Source: Catellatospora sichuanensis
GTDB lineage: Bacteria > Actinomycetota > Actinomycetes > Mycobacteriales > Micromonosporaceae
Assembly: GCF_007483665.1 (NCBI RefSeq)
Contig: NZ_ML660183.1
Coordinates: 231,383-295,382 of the forward strand
Direction: 5' to 3'
DNA length: 64,000 bases
Each line of letters begins with the position of its first letter. The stretch's first letter is position 1. Below, in pieces: positions 44,114 through 55,966 of the stretch. A model generated the notes under the pieces. That model did no database searches. It was not told the DNA's origin and saw only the letters and a program-made list of their open reading frames with translations. Made by a program: the position numbers and the translations under genes.

Positions 44114-45327
44114 CGCTCACCCGCCGTGGTCAGCCGTCCGGCACGGACCGCCGAGCGGCCGTTGCGGCTGGATGTGCGCGGCCTGCGCCGCTCTGCCAGC
44201 GCGGCCCGGTAGGCCTGCACGTAGCCGACCGCCATGCGCTGGTCGCTGAAGCGCCGCACCACCTGCTCCCGGCACTCCGCCGGGTCCAGCTCCGACACCT
44301 TGCGCAGCGCCGCGGGCAGCTCCGTCGGGTCCTCGCAGATGAAGCCGCTCACGCCGTGCTCCACCACCTCGGGCACCGCGCCGCCGCGCAGCGCCACCAC
44401 GGGCGTGCCGCATACCATCGCTTCGATCATCACCATGCCGAAAGGTTCCTCCCACTGCACAGGAAACAGCAGACAGCGGGCATTTGCCAGCAACTCACGC
44501 TTGAGTGTCGCGTCGGCGATGCCGATCATCTGGTCGTTCGGGCCGAGCAGCGGCTCGACCTGCTCCGCGTAGTACTTCTTCTCCGCCGGCTCGGCGCACT
44601 TGCCGGCCAGGATCAGCGGCAGCCCCGCCGCGTGCGCCGCGAGCACGGCGGTGTGCGCGCCCTTGTCGGCGCTGAACCGGCCCAGGAACAAAGCGTAGTC
44701 CTTCTTCTCCCGCTGGAACGGCCAGTCGGACGGGCACAGCCCGTTGTGCACGACCCCGATCCAGTTCAGCTCCGGAGCCAGCGAGCGCTGCCGCTGACTG
44801 ATGCCGACCAGGGACAGGTCGCGGTCCAGGGTCTGGTAGTAGCCGCGCAGCTCCGAGTCGACCGGCCCGTGCACGGTGGCGACCGTGGGCAGGCCCATCG
44901 CGTCGTACGCGGGGGCGTTGAGCGGCCCGGCGAACGTGTGGTCGTGGACCACGTCGACCTCGCCCGCGGCGACGAGGTTCTCCACCACCCGGCGGGTCAG
45001 CGTGGCATAGATGATCTCGGGCCCGGGCTCGCCCAGCCGTTCCGGCACGGCCCGGTCCCACACCTGCCAGAACCTCGCCCTGGTGCCGTCTCGGCCGGCG
45101 CCGATCATGGTCACCCGGTGCCCCAGGTCGACCAGGGCGTTGGACAGGTCCGCGAGAACCGCCTCGATCCCCCCGTAAGCGGCCGGTGGCACGTCGAAGT
45201 AGGGCGGCGCCACCATCGCGATCTTCAACGGGGCGGTGCCGTTGGCAGGCAGGGTGCTCTGCACCCTGGCGAGATGTTCGGGCGTGGACACACCCTTCAC
45301 CAGCGTGGTTATCACGGGTGTCTGCAT
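44110..45327 (-). CDS. GT4-family glycosyltransferase
   Basis: 405 residues, GT-B fold. N-terminal Rossmann domain begins KIAMVAPPYFDVPPAAYGGIEAVL; the C-terminal donor-binding domain has LFLGRFSADKGAHTAVLAA and the E-x7-E motif in EPFGMVMIEAMVCGTPVVAL. GT4 enzymes transfer a sugar from a nucleotide donor with retention. First gene of a two-gene coupled operon with the debranching-type enzyme. The C-terminal 30 residues are basic and not conserved-looking. Confidence 0.9.
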   Translation of the reverse strand: MQTPVITTLVKGVSTPEHLARVQSTLPANGTAPLKIAMVAPPYFDVPPAAYGGIEAVLADLSNALVDLGHRVTMIGAGRDGTRARFWQVWDRAVPERLGEPGPEIIYATLTRRVVENLVAAGEVDVVHDHTFAGPLNAPAYDAMGLPTVATVHGPVDSELRGYYQTLDRDLSLVGISQRQRSLAPELNWIGVVHNGLCPSDWPFQREKKDYALFLGRFSADKGAHTAVLAAHAAGLPLILAGKCAEPAEKKYYAEQVEPLLGPNDQMIGIADATLKRELLANARCLLFPVQWEEPFGMVMIEAMVCGTPVVALRGGAVPEVVEHGVSGFICEDPTELPAALRKVSELDPAECREQVVRRFSDQRMAVGYVQAYRAALAERRRPRTSSRNGRSAVRAGRLTTAGER

Positions 45328-45398
45328 ACCCGGAGTAACCGGATTTCATGCCTGTCCCGACCCGCACAAGATCCAGATCGGGGCAGGTCAGGCCGCGA

Positions 45399-46700
45399 TC
45401 ATGCAGCCAGCCGCCAGCGCCGCAGCACGCCCGGCCGGGTGATGGCCAGGGACATCGCGGTCGCAGCCAGTGACAGCAGCCCGGCCCCGTAGAACGCCGC
45501 GGCGTACGAGCCGCTGCTGTCCCGGACCAGGCCGGCGACCAGCGCGATACCCGCCGCCCCGAACTGGTGCGAGGCGAAGACCCAGCCGAACACGATCGCC
45601 CCCGACGCGCCGAAATGCTGCCGGCACAGCGCGATCGTCGGCGGCACGGTGGCCACCCAGTCCAGCCCGTAGAACAGGATGAAGACCAGCATGCTCGGGT
45701 GCGGATCGGCGGCGAACAGCTCCGGCAGCAGCATCAGCGACAGCCCGCGCAGCGCGTAGTAGACGCCCAGCAGCCAGCGCGGGTCGAAGCGGTCGGTGAG
45801 CCAGCCCGACGCGATGGTGCCGACGATGTCGAAGATGCCGACCAGCGCGAGCAGGCTGGCCGCGGTGGTGGTGGGCATGCCGTGGTCGTGCGCGGCCGGA
45901 ATGAAGTGCGTGCCCACGAGGCCGTTGGTGGTCGCGCCGCAGATCGCGAAGCCGCCCGCCAGCAACCAGAACGTGCGCGTCCTCGCGGCGTCGCGCAGCG
46001 CGCCCAGGGCCCGGCGGGCGGCGCCCGTGCTCACGGACGGGGCGGCCGCGGGCGCGTCGGGGTTCGCGCCGTACGCGGTGATGCCCAGGTCGGCGGGGTC
46101 GTCGCGGAGCAGCCAGAGCACCAGCGGCACCACCAGCAGCGCCGATCCGGCGACGGTCAACGCCGCCACCCGCCAGTCGTAGGCCTGCACCAGGCTCGCC
46201 AACAGCGGCAGGAACACCAGCTGCCCGGCCGCGCCACCCGCGGTCAGCACGCCCGTCACCAGGCCCCGGTGCTTGACGAACCAGCGGCTGGTGAACGTGG
46301 CCACGAACGCCAGCGCCATCGAGCCGGTGCCCAGGCCCACCAGCACGCCCCACAGCAGCATCAGCTGCCAGCTCGCGGTCATGAACACGGTCAGCCCGCT
46401 GCCCGCGGCGACCAGCAGCAGCGCCCCGGCCACCACCCGGCGCATGCCGAAGCGCTCCATCAGCGCGGCGGCGAAGGGCGAGGTCAGGCCGTACAGCACC
46501 AGGTTGATCGATACGGCGGCCGAGATGGTGCCACGCGACCAGCCGAACGCCTGCTCCAGCGGCTCGATGAGCACGCCGGGCGTGGCCCGGAACCCGGCCG
46601 CGCCGACGATGGACACCAGCGCCACTGCGGCGACCGCCCAGACGAGATTCTGACTTCTCGTCCTCTTCACCCTGTTTTCCAGCAACGTCACGCCGTCCAT
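45399..46700 (-). CDS. MFS transporter, monocarboxylate/OFA-like
   Basis: 433 residues, 12 predicted helices. The RFGMRRVVAGALLL segment after helix 2 and the WFVKHRGLVTGVLTAGGAAGQ segment after helix 4 match the oxalate-formate/monocarboxylate branch of the major facilitator superfamily. Divergent from the GlxA-type regulator, 62 bp apart, which may control it. ATG at 46700 chosen; 8 in-frame codons upstream are not conserved. Confidence 0.85.
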   Translation of the reverse strand: MDGVTLLENRVKRTRSQNLVWAVAAVALVSIVGAAGFRATPGVLIEPLEQAFGWSRGTISAAVSINLVLYGLTSPFAAALMERFGMRRVVAGALLLVAAGSGLTVFMTASWQLMLLWGVLVGLGTGSMALAFVATFTSRWFVKHRGLVTGVLTAGGAAGQLVFLPLLASLVQAYDWRVAALTVAGSALLVVPLVLWLLRDDPADLGITAYGANPDAPAAAPSVSTGAARRALGALRDAARTRTFWLLAGGFAICGATTNGLVGTHFIPAAHDHGMPTTTAASLLALVGIFDIVGTIASGWLTDRFDPRWLLGVYYALRGLSLMLLPELFAADPHPSMLVFILFYGLDWVATVPPTIALCRQHFGASGAIVFGWVFASHQFGAAGIALVAGLVRDSSGSYAAAFYGAGLLSLAATAMSLAITRPGVLRRWRLAA

Positions 46701-46762
46701 GGTCCGGATTCCATGCACCGGCAACCAGTGGCTTGACCGCCACTATGTGAAAGAATTCGGCC

Positions 46763-47728
46763 ATGACCGTCCGCCACCGGGTCGCCGTGCTCGCCCTCGA
46801 CGGGGTGATGGCACTGGACCTCGGCATCCCGAGCCAGGTGTTCAGCTGCGCCACCGACAGCGCCGGTCACCGGCTCTACGAGACCCGCGTCTGCACCCCC
46901 GACGGCGGCCCGATCCGCGCCAGCGCCGGCTTCGCCGTGCAGCCCGACCACGGCCTCGACCTGCTCGACTGGGCCGACACCGTGATCGTGCCCGGCATCC
47001 ACCGCGAGCGCCTCGACGCCCCCACCACGGCTCAGGCCATGACCGCGCTCCGCGCGGCCCACGCCGCCGGCAAACGGATCATGTCCATCTGCACCGGAGC
47101 GTACGTACTGGCCGCCGCCGGCCTGCTCGACGACCGCCCCGCCGCCACCCACTGGGCCTACGCCGAGGACTTCCGCGGCCGGTTCCCGCACGTCGAGCTC
47201 GACGCCGACGTGCTGTTCATCGACGACGGGCAGGTGCTCACCTCCGCCGGCGTCGCCGCCGGACTCGACCTGTGCCTGCACGTGATCCGCCGCGACCACG
47301 GCAGCGAGGTCGCCAACCGGGCCGCCCGCCGCTGCGTGGTGGCCCCGTGGCGCGACGGCGGCCAGTCCCAGTTCATCGAACGCCCGCTGCCCGCCCCCGG
47401 CGACACCTCTACCGCGGCGACCCGCGACTGGGTGCTGGCCCGCCTCGGCGAACCCCTCGACCTGGAGCAGCTCGCCCGCCACGCGCGCATGAGCGTACGC
47501 ACGTTCACCAGGCGGTTCCGGGAGGAGACCGGGCTGTCTCCGGGCCGCTGGCTCACCCGCCAGCGCGTCGAGCACGCCCGCCACCTGCTGGAGAGCACTG
47601 ACCTCACCATCGACCAGGTCGCCGACCAGGCCGGTTTCGGCACCGCCGTCTCACTGCGCCAGCACCTGCGCGCCACGGTCGGCACCGCCCCGCTCGCCTA
47701 CCGCCGCACCTTCCGCACCACGACCTGA
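46763..47728 (+). CDS. GlxA-type AraC-family regulator with DJ-1/PfpI domain
   Basis: 321 residues. N-terminal DJ-1/PfpI-like domain (RVAVLALDGVMALDLGIPSQVF, with the nucleophile-elbow Cys in IMSICTGAYVLAAAGLLD) and two C-terminal AraC helix-turn-helix motifs (LEQLARHARMSVRTFTRRFREETGLSP, TIDQVADQAGFGTAVSLRQHLR). The first domain is a sensor rather than a protease. Regulates divergent transport genes in many actinobacteria. Confidence 0.92.
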   Translation: MTVRHRVAVLALDGVMALDLGIPSQVFSCATDSAGHRLYETRVCTPDGGPIRASAGFAVQPDHGLDLLDWADTVIVPGIHRERLDAPTTAQAMTALRAAHAAGKRIMSICTGAYVLAAAGLLDDRPAATHWAYAEDFRGRFPHVELDADVLFIDDGQVLTSAGVAAGLDLCLHVIRRDHGSEVANRAARRCVVAPWRDGGQSQFIERPLPAPGDTSTAATRDWVLARLGEPLDLEQLARHARMSVRTFTRRFREETGLSPGRWLTRQRVEHARHLLESTDLTIDQVADQAGFGTAVSLRQHLRATVGTAPLAYRRTFRTTT

Positions 47729-47757
47729 GCGCACGTCGTCCGCGGGCCGCCTTTTTA

Positions 47758-47820
47758 TAGACGTTGGCCTATCTCATCGAAAATGATCTCAAAATAGTCG
47801 ATGAGATAGGCCAACGTCTA
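47758..47820. terminator. Perfect 23-bp inverted repeat between convergent genes
   Basis: Left arm 47758-47780 and right arm 47798-47820 are perfectly complementary, loop 17 nt. Core GGCCTATCTCATCGA is identical to that at 16394-16450, while the next pair differs (T-A here, C-G there): a compensatory change that keeps the stem. Confidence 0.8.
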
Positions 47821-47856
47821 TGACAGGGCGGGGTGGGTGTGCGGGGCCGGGCGGTG

Positions 47857-48753
47857 TCAGTGGCGGGTGTCGGCGGTCGGGGTCGGGGTCGGGGTGTCGG
47901 CCTCGGCCGGGTGGGCGGCGCCGGGGGTGAAGTGGCCGTTGCGGCCGGCCCGCCACAGACCCCACAACGCCAGCAGCGCCGCGACCACCAGCGGGCCGCC
48001 GTCGCGGACCAGCCCGTCCACCCCGAGCATCAGCATGCACAGCGGCAGGTGCATCAGCAGCACCAGCAGTGTCAGCAGTACCAGCAGCCAGCGCGCCCAC
48101 GCCTTGCCCTTGACCAGGAAGATGCTCAGGAACAGCGCCGCGTAGCTGACCACGAGCGCGAACACGAACCAGCCCACGACCACGGGCAGCAGGGTCACCT
48201 CGCCCTCGAACACCCGCCCGATCGACACCACGCAGGCGACCAGCATCAGCGCGCTGTAACTGAACACGGCCACCCGGGTGGTCAGCACCCAGCCGGGCAC
48301 CTGCGGGCGGCTCGGCATCTCCTTGCGGGTCAGCCCGTCGCGGCTGATCCACCAGCGCAACTTCGGCCGGCTCAGATACTCCTGCACGCTCGCCGACCGG
48401 TACAGCAGCAGCACCACGGTCAGGCACAGCACCGTCACCACGCCGAACCCGATGATCCCGGGCACCGCCGGCGAGCCGTGCCGCGGCACGACCAGCCGGG
48501 CCAGCGCGAACAGCGTCGTGACCGCGAGGATCAGACCGAACGGCGCGGCGCCGTGCCGGCCCCGCCACAGGTGGAAGATCAGCACCAGGAACAGCAGCGA
48601 GCGCAGCAGCGCCCAGGCGGTGCGCACGAACAGCGGGTAGCCGCCGTCCTCGGCGTAGTACCAGTTCAGCCACTCGACCGACGCCGTGGCCAGGGCGGTC
48701 ACGGCGAGCAGGAGGGCCAGCACGCGTACGGCGGCGGGTCGGCTCTCGGTCAT
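47857..48753 (-). CDS. Polytopic membrane protein of unknown function
   Basis: 298 residues with seven to eight hydrophobic helices (VRVLALLLAVTALATASVEWL, ALLRSLLFLVLIFHLW, PGIIGFGVVTVLCLTVVLLLY, WLLVLLTLLVLLMHLPLCML). Hydrophilic middle segment EYLSRPKLRWWISRDGLTRKEMP. No transporter motif seen. ATG at 48753 chosen; GTG at 48771 would add six residues. Confidence 0.6.
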   Translation of the reverse strand: MTESRPAAVRVLALLLAVTALATASVEWLNWYYAEDGGYPLFVRTAWALLRSLLFLVLIFHLWRGRHGAAPFGLILAVTTLFALARLVVPRHGSPAVPGIIGFGVVTVLCLTVVLLLYRSASVQEYLSRPKLRWWISRDGLTRKEMPSRPQVPGWVLTTRVAVFSYSALMLVACVVSIGRVFEGEVTLLPVVVGWFVFALVVSYAALFLSIFLVKGKAWARWLLVLLTLLVLLMHLPLCMLMLGVDGLVRDGGPLVVAALLALWGLWRAGRNGHFTPGAAHPAEADTPTPTPTADTRH

Positions 48754-48805
48754 CGGCACGGCTGCGGACACCCGTCCATGATGCCCGCGGAGCACAATGG
48801 CAACC

Positions 48806-49012
48806 ATGTGCCGCAGTATCAAGACCCTCCGCCCGCCGTTCCAGGAGATCGTCACCGAGGAGGACGTGCAGGCCGCCGCGCTGCAGTACGTCCGCAAGAT
48901 CTCCGGTTTCCGCGCCCCGGCCGCGCACAACTCAGAGGCCTTCGACAAGGCGGTGGCCGCCGTGGCCGCCGCGACCGCCGAGCTGCTGTCCACCCTGCAG
49001 GTGCGCCGCTGA
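48806..49012 (+). CDS. DUF2277 family protein
   Basis: 68 residues. MCRSIKTLRPPFQEIVTEED followed by AAALQYVRKISGFRAPAAHN is the DUF2277 signature; Met-Cys-Arg start supports ATG at 48806 rather than the one 9 nt earlier. Conserved across actinobacteria, function unknown; resembles a small DNA/RNA-binding helical fold but this is not shown. Confidence 0.88.
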   Translation: MCRSIKTLRPPFQEIVTEEDVQAAALQYVRKISGFRAPAAHNSEAFDKAVAAVAAATAELLSTLQVRR

Positions 49013-49117
49013 CCTGATGCCACGTCCGTTCCCCGCCAGCGTGGCGGCCGCCGTCCCGGCAGTCTCGGAACCGGCCCCGGCACCGCGGGGCGCGGACGCG
49101 ACTCCAGGACGGCGACA

Positions 49118-49756
49118 GTGCACCAGACCCTCGACCTCAAGGTGCTGTACTTCGGCACCCCGGTAGTGATCATCAGTTCCCGCAACCCGGACGGCACGAC
49201 CAACCTCGCCCCGATGTCCTCAGCCTGGTGGCTGGGCAGCACCTGCGTGCTCGGCCTGGGCGACAGCGGGCAGAGTGCCGCCAACCTGCGGCGCGAGCGC
49301 GAGTGCGTGCTCAACCTGGTGCCCTCGACGCTGGTCGACGCGGTGGACCGGCTGGCGCTGACCACCGGCTCGCCGCAGCCCTCGTCGCGCAAGCTGGCGA
49401 TGGGCTACCGCCACGTGCCCGACAAGTTCGCGGCGGCCGGGCTGAGCCCGCAGCCCTCGGAGCTGGTCGCGCCGGACCGGGTGGCGCAGTGCCCGATCCA
49501 GCTGGAGTGCGAGATCAGCGGCACGTTCCCGATCGGCGGCCCGGACCCGTTCGGCACCGCGTTCGTCGCCGAGGTCCGCCGCGCCCACGTCGAGCAGGAC
49601 CTGATCATTCCCGGCACCCGTTACGTCGACCCGGTCGCCTGGGACCCGCTGATCATGAAGTTCTGCGAGTTCTTCGGCGGCGGCGACAACCTGCACCCGT
49701 CCCGCCTCGCCGCAGGCTGGCAGATGCCCCACGACCGCCGCCTCACCCCCGCCTGA
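49118..49756 (+). CDS. Flavin reductase-like FMN-binding protein
   Basis: 212 residues, split-beta-barrel flavin-binding fold (TPVVIISSRNPDGTTNLAPMSSAWWLG, ECVLNLVPSTLVDAVD). This branch binds FMN and either reduces flavin with NAD(P)H or acts as a flavoprotein of unknown substrate. GTG start with AGGACGG upstream. The nearby IR (49929-50027) likely ends its transcript. Confidence 0.85.
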   Translation: MHQTLDLKVLYFGTPVVIISSRNPDGTTNLAPMSSAWWLGSTCVLGLGDSGQSAANLRRERECVLNLVPSTLVDAVDRLALTTGSPQPSSRKLAMGYRHVPDKFAAAGLSPQPSELVAPDRVAQCPIQLECEISGTFPIGGPDPFGTAFVAEVRRAHVEQDLIIPGTRYVDPVAWDPLIMKFCEFFGGGDNLHPSRLAAGWQMPHDRRLTPA

Positions 49757-49928
49757 CGGACCGGCCCGCATCCGCGCTCGGCCTCCTCCACAATCCGGTC
49801 CCGCGCGTGCCCGGCCCCGTATGACCCCGGCCCCTGCCCCACCGGCCGCGAACGTCCGGCCCACCCGCTCGCGACCGCCCACCCGCCCAGCCCCAAGATC
49901 ACGACCGCCCACCCGCCCGCCCCGCCCA

Positions 49929-50027
49929 GCCCAGCCCCAAGATCAGGCGACTTGCCCGGCACCTGTGCGTAAGCGCGGCCAAGATACGCACAGGTGCCGG
50001 GCAAGTTCGCAGATCTTGGGGCTGGGC
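49929..50027. terminator. Large two-part inverted repeat (16 + 22 bp)
   Basis: Outer arms GCCCAGCCCCAAGATC (49929-49944) and 50012-50027 pair perfectly; inner arms 49950-49971 and 49985-50006 pair perfectly over 22 bp; 5-nt internal loops separate them and the end loop has 13 nt. The left flank also repeats CAGCCCCAAGATCA and GACCGCCCACCCGCC. Acts as a strong hairpin after the flavin reductase gene. Confidence 0.75.
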
Positions 50028-50044
50028 GGCGGCATGATGGAGGC

Positions 50045-51208
50045 ATGGTCCTGCGGCGCATTCTCAGCAGCCTGGGCTTCGGCGGGGTCGACGTCGACAC
50101 GGTGCTGTCCACCCCGGCGACCAGGCCGGGCGGCGCGTTCTCCGGGCAGGTGCGCCTGCACGCCAAGGGCGACGTGGAGATCACCTCGGTGCAGCTGCTG
50201 CTGGTCGCGAACTCCGGCGGCGCGGAGGTCGAGCTGGGCCGCTACCCGGTGGCCGACCGGCTGGCGCTGACCGGGGGCACCGGCCATGCGGTCGGGTTCC
50301 ACCTGGCCACGCCGTACTCGGCCCCCGTCACGCTGGTCTACGGGCACCCGATGCCCGGGGTGACCGTCGGGGTGCGCACCGAGGTCACCGTCGCCCAGGG
50401 CTCGGCGAAGACCGACTTCGACCCGCTGGGCGTCGAGCCGACCGAGATCGCCCAGTACGTGCTGGACGCGCTGGGCACCGTCGGCAGCCGCTTCGCGCGC
50501 AGCGAGCTGCGACCGGGCTCGCCGGTGACCCAGGCGATCACCTTCTACGCCCCGGTCCCGCAGGGTCAGCCGGTCGGACCGCACATCCCGCAGCTGGTGT
50601 TCACCCTCGCCGCCGACCCGCAGGGGCTCACCGTGGCGGCCGAGCTCGCGGGCCGGGCAGGCCCCGGCGACGTGCACCGGGTGACCGAGGAGCAGTTCCG
50701 GGCGCTGATCGCGCAGCCGGCCCAGTGGATCGAGCTGGTCGACGGCTGGGTGCGCCGCGCCCTGGACCGCGTCGCGGCGCTGCCGGACCAGGACCCGGGC
50801 TCGTTCATGCAACCCCCGGTGCAGACCGGACCGGCCGCGCCGGGACAGCCCCGCAAGCCGTACGCCTACCCGGGACAGGGCTTCGGCGGCTACCGCTACA
50901 GCGGCTACCGCGGCACCGGCACGCTGATCGGCGCCGGGCTGGGCGGCGCCGCGCTGGGCTTCCTCGGCGGCATGGTCGTCGGCGACATGATCCACGACGC
51001 GCTCACCCCGGACGTCGCCCCCGACACGACGGCCGCCGACACCCAGGACGCCGCAACGGTGGACGCCCAGGACCCGGGTGCGGCCGACACGTACGCCGAC
51101 ACCGGTTACGCCGGGCAGGGCCAGGGACCTGAGTCCGGCGGCTACGAAGCGGGCGGCTACGACTCCGGCGGTTTCGACTCCGGCTTCGGCGACTTCGGCG
51201 ACTTCTGA
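50045..51208 (+). CDS. Spo0M-like sporulation/arrestin-fold protein
   Basis: 387 residues. Residues 1-240 match the SpoOM family (VLRRILSSLGFGGVDVDTVL, HAVGFHLATPYSAPVTL, GVRTEVTVAQGSAKTDFDPL), an arrestin-like fold linked to sporulation control in Bacillus. The C-terminal third is a Gly/Tyr/Asp-rich low-complexity tail with a glycine-zipper stretch (GTLIGAGLGGAALGFLGGMVVGD) and ends in SGGFDSGFGDFGDF repeats. ATG at 50045 lies 6 nt after CATGAT; GGAGG is too close for normal use. Confidence 0.85.
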   Translation: MVLRRILSSLGFGGVDVDTVLSTPATRPGGAFSGQVRLHAKGDVEITSVQLLLVANSGGAEVELGRYPVADRLALTGGTGHAVGFHLATPYSAPVTLVYGHPMPGVTVGVRTEVTVAQGSAKTDFDPLGVEPTEIAQYVLDALGTVGSRFARSELRPGSPVTQAITFYAPVPQGQPVGPHIPQLVFTLAADPQGLTVAAELAGRAGPGDVHRVTEEQFRALIAQPAQWIELVDGWVRRALDRVAALPDQDPGSFMQPPVQTGPAAPGQPRKPYAYPGQGFGGYRYSGYRGTGTLIGAGLGGAALGFLGGMVVGDMIHDALTPDVAPDTTAADTQDAATVDAQDPGAADTYADTGYAGQGQGPESGGYEAGGYDSGGFDSGFGDFGDF

Positions 51209-51330
51209 GGGCCGGCGGGCAGACCGGCTCACACCGGCGGGCAGACCGGTCAGGAATGGAGAAGCCGACGCTCCTCACGGTCACCTAGAGTGACCGTCGT
51301 GGACATAGCCACTACGACCTGGGAGTGAAC

Positions 51331-51687
51331 ATGACCGACTCTTCGACCGCGGGCATCCTGACCGTGCTGCACCCGGTGACCGACCTCGCGGCGGCCAAAG
51401 CCGTGTACTCCGCGCTGCTCGGCGTGCAGCCGCAGGCCGACGGGCCCTACTACGTCGGTTTCGATGTCGCCGGTCAGCACATCGGCCTGGTGCCGGGCGG
51501 CGGGCCGCAGGGCATGACCTCGCCGGTCGCCTACTGGCACGTGCCGGACATCGAGGCGAAGCTGGCCGAGGTCACCGCCGCGGGCGGCAAGGTGAAGGAG
51601 CCCGCTCGCGACGTCGGCGGCGGCCGCCTGGTGGCCACCTTCACCGACCCCGACGGCAACGTCCTCGGACTCCTCCAGGACCAGTGA
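51331..51687 (+). CDS. VOC-family (glyoxalase-like) protein
   Basis: 118 residues, single VOC unit: ILTVLHPVTDLAAAKAVYSALLGVQPQ at the start and VATFTDPDGNVLGLLQDQ at the end. Forms dimers in this family; substrate unknown. GGGAG lies 5 nt before the ATG at 51331; an upstream in-frame GTG overlaps that site and is unlikely. Confidence 0.88.
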   Translation: MTDSSTAGILTVLHPVTDLAAAKAVYSALLGVQPQADGPYYVGFDVAGQHIGLVPGGGPQGMTSPVAYWHVPDIEAKLAEVTAAGGKVKEPARDVGGGRLVATFTDPDGNVLGLLQDQ

Positions 51688-51846
51688 GCGCGACCGTCTG
51701 AGTGACCGGCCTGACGCCTCGGCCGGTCACTCAGCGTGTCCGAGGCCACAGGGATTCCACGGCCCGAAGCGGCATGGCTACCGTGGTTGCTGCGCCGAAC
51801 GCCGACCCCCGCCGATCAGGTGGACCCGCCGACAGATGGAGACACG

Positions 51847-54237
<2,391 letters not shown>

Positions 54238-54261
54238 CCGAGCGCGCGGACCCGCATCCGA

Positions 54262-54304
54262 CTCGCGTCGCCCCGACTGGTGAAAGCCGCCGGGGCGACG
54301 CGAG
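54262..54304. terminator. Perfect 14-bp inverted repeat between convergent genes
   Basis: CTCGCGTCGCCCCG (54262-54275) and CGGGGCGACGCGAG (54291-54304), loop 15 nt, between the UvrA-like and exporter genes. Confidence 0.75.
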
Positions 54305-54367
54305 ACAGGTGACGGAGAGCGAACCGCGCCAGGCGCCCGTCCTCGGTGACGTGGTGTCGGCGCAGGT

Positions 54368-55918
54368 TCAGGCGTCGTAGACGGTCTGCTGGTCCAGAGC
54401 CGGGTCCTGTCGCGACCGGTCCACGCCCCCCACACGGCGCTCCGCCGTCGGCAGGCCTCCGGCGACGCCGGGACGGGCCGATTCCCGGGCCGCGGCCCGG
54501 TGGCTCGCGCGTACGTCGATCAGCGCGATGACCAGCGAGACCAGTACGAAGGCGATGGTCACCCACAGCCCGTGCCGGAACGCGAGGGCGAAGTCGCCGC
54601 CGGTCGTGGCGACCGTGGCGAAGAAGACCGCGCCGACCACGGCGATGCCCACCGCCGCGCCGATGCGCTGGCCTGTCTGCAGCACTCCCCCGGCGCTGCC
54701 CGCGCCCACGACGGGCACCTCGGCCAGCGTCAGCGTCTGGTTCGGCGCGATCACCAGCCCGCTGCCGATACCGGCGACCAGCAGCGGCAGCGCCGTGGCC
54801 CAGCCGTCGTGGCGGCCCGGCACCAGCTCGACGGCGATCTCGACACCCACCAGGCCGATCGCCACCAGCCCGAGTCCGATCGCGATCAGCCTGCGGCCGA
54901 CCCGGGTCACCACCCGGCCGCCGAGGCTGGCCGAGACCGCCGAGCCGAGCGCGAACGGCACCGTCGCGACGCCCGCCTGCAGCGCCGTGTAGTGCAGACC
55001 CTGCTGCAGGTAGAGGGTGAAGATGAAGAAGATCGCGGTGAACCCGGCGAAGTAGGCCAGCCCCAGCAGCGCGCCGAGGGCGTACGAACGGCGGCGGAAC
55101 AGGCTCAGGTCGACCATCGGATGCCCGTGGCGCGCGTACCGGCGCTCCCAGGCGACGAACCCGCCCAGCACCGCCACCCCCGCCGCCAGCAGCAGCCACT
55201 TGCCCTGCCCGACCCACACCTCCTCCTGGATCAGCGGCAGCAGCACCAGCACCACACCTGCGGCCAGCAGCACGACCCCGACCGGGTCGAAGCTCTCCTT
55301 GCGCCGCTGGTCGTCGCAGAACTTCGGAATGAAGCGGTACGCCAGTCCGATCGCCAGCGCCCCGACCGGCACGTTGACGTAGAAGACCCAGCGCCACCCC
55401 TCGGCCGTACCGGCGGCCTGGATCAGCAGGCCGCCGAGCAGCGGGCCGATGGCGGTGGAGATACCGACGGTCGCGCCGAGCATGCCGAACGCGCGGCCCC
55501 GCTCCGCACCCCGGAACAGCTGCTGGATCAGCCCGCTGATCTGCGGATTGATGATGCCGCCCGCCGCCCCTTGCACGATGCGCGCGACCACCAGCCACAA
55601 CGCGCTCTGCGCCAGCCCGGCCGCGGCACTGGCCAGAGTGAACAGCGTGACCCCGGCTACGAACGCGTTGCGCCGCCCCTTCATGTCGCCGAACCGCCCG
55701 GCGGGCACCAGCAGCAGGCCGAAAGCCAGGGCGTATCCGGAGACGACCCACTGCAGCGCGCTGTCGGAGGCGTGCAGTCCTTCCCGGATCGACGGCAGCG
55801 CCACATTGACGATGCTGACGTCGAGCAGCGCCATGAACCCGCCGACCAGGCACACGCTCAGCGCTCGCCAGCGGCGCGGGTCCGGCGTGTAAACGTCGCC
55901 TTCGCCACCCATACGCAC
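54368..55918 (-). CDS. DHA2-family drug exporter
   Basis: 516 residues, 14 helices. GRFGDMKGRRNAFVAG after helix 2 and the antiporter motif (GATVGISTAIGPLLGGLL) place it in the EmrB/QacA group. GTG at 55918 comes 7 nt after a TACGCT -10 box, so the mRNA is probably leaderless. No TetR gene adjacent. It faces the UvrA-like gene; both could protect from the same DNA-binding compound. Confidence 0.9.
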   Translation of the reverse strand: MRMGGEGDVYTPDPRRWRALSVCLVGGFMALLDVSIVNVALPSIREGLHASDSALQWVVSGYALAFGLLLVPAGRFGDMKGRRNAFVAGVTLFTLASAAAGLAQSALWLVVARIVQGAAGGIINPQISGLIQQLFRGAERGRAFGMLGATVGISTAIGPLLGGLLIQAAGTAEGWRWVFYVNVPVGALAIGLAYRFIPKFCDDQRRKESFDPVGVVLLAAGVVLVLLPLIQEEVWVGQGKWLLLAAGVAVLGGFVAWERRYARHGHPMVDLSLFRRRSYALGALLGLAYFAGFTAIFFIFTLYLQQGLHYTALQAGVATVPFALGSAVSASLGGRVVTRVGRRLIAIGLGLVAIGLVGVEIAVELVPGRHDGWATALPLLVAGIGSGLVIAPNQTLTLAEVPVVGAGSAGGVLQTGQRIGAAVGIAVVGAVFFATVATTGGDFALAFRHGLWVTIAFVLVSLVIALIDVRASHRAAARESARPGVAGGLPTAERRVGGVDRSRQDPALDQQTVYDA

Positions 55919-55966
55919 AGGTCAGAGCGTATCGGCGAACCATGCCCGCGAGTCGGCTTTCGCCCG

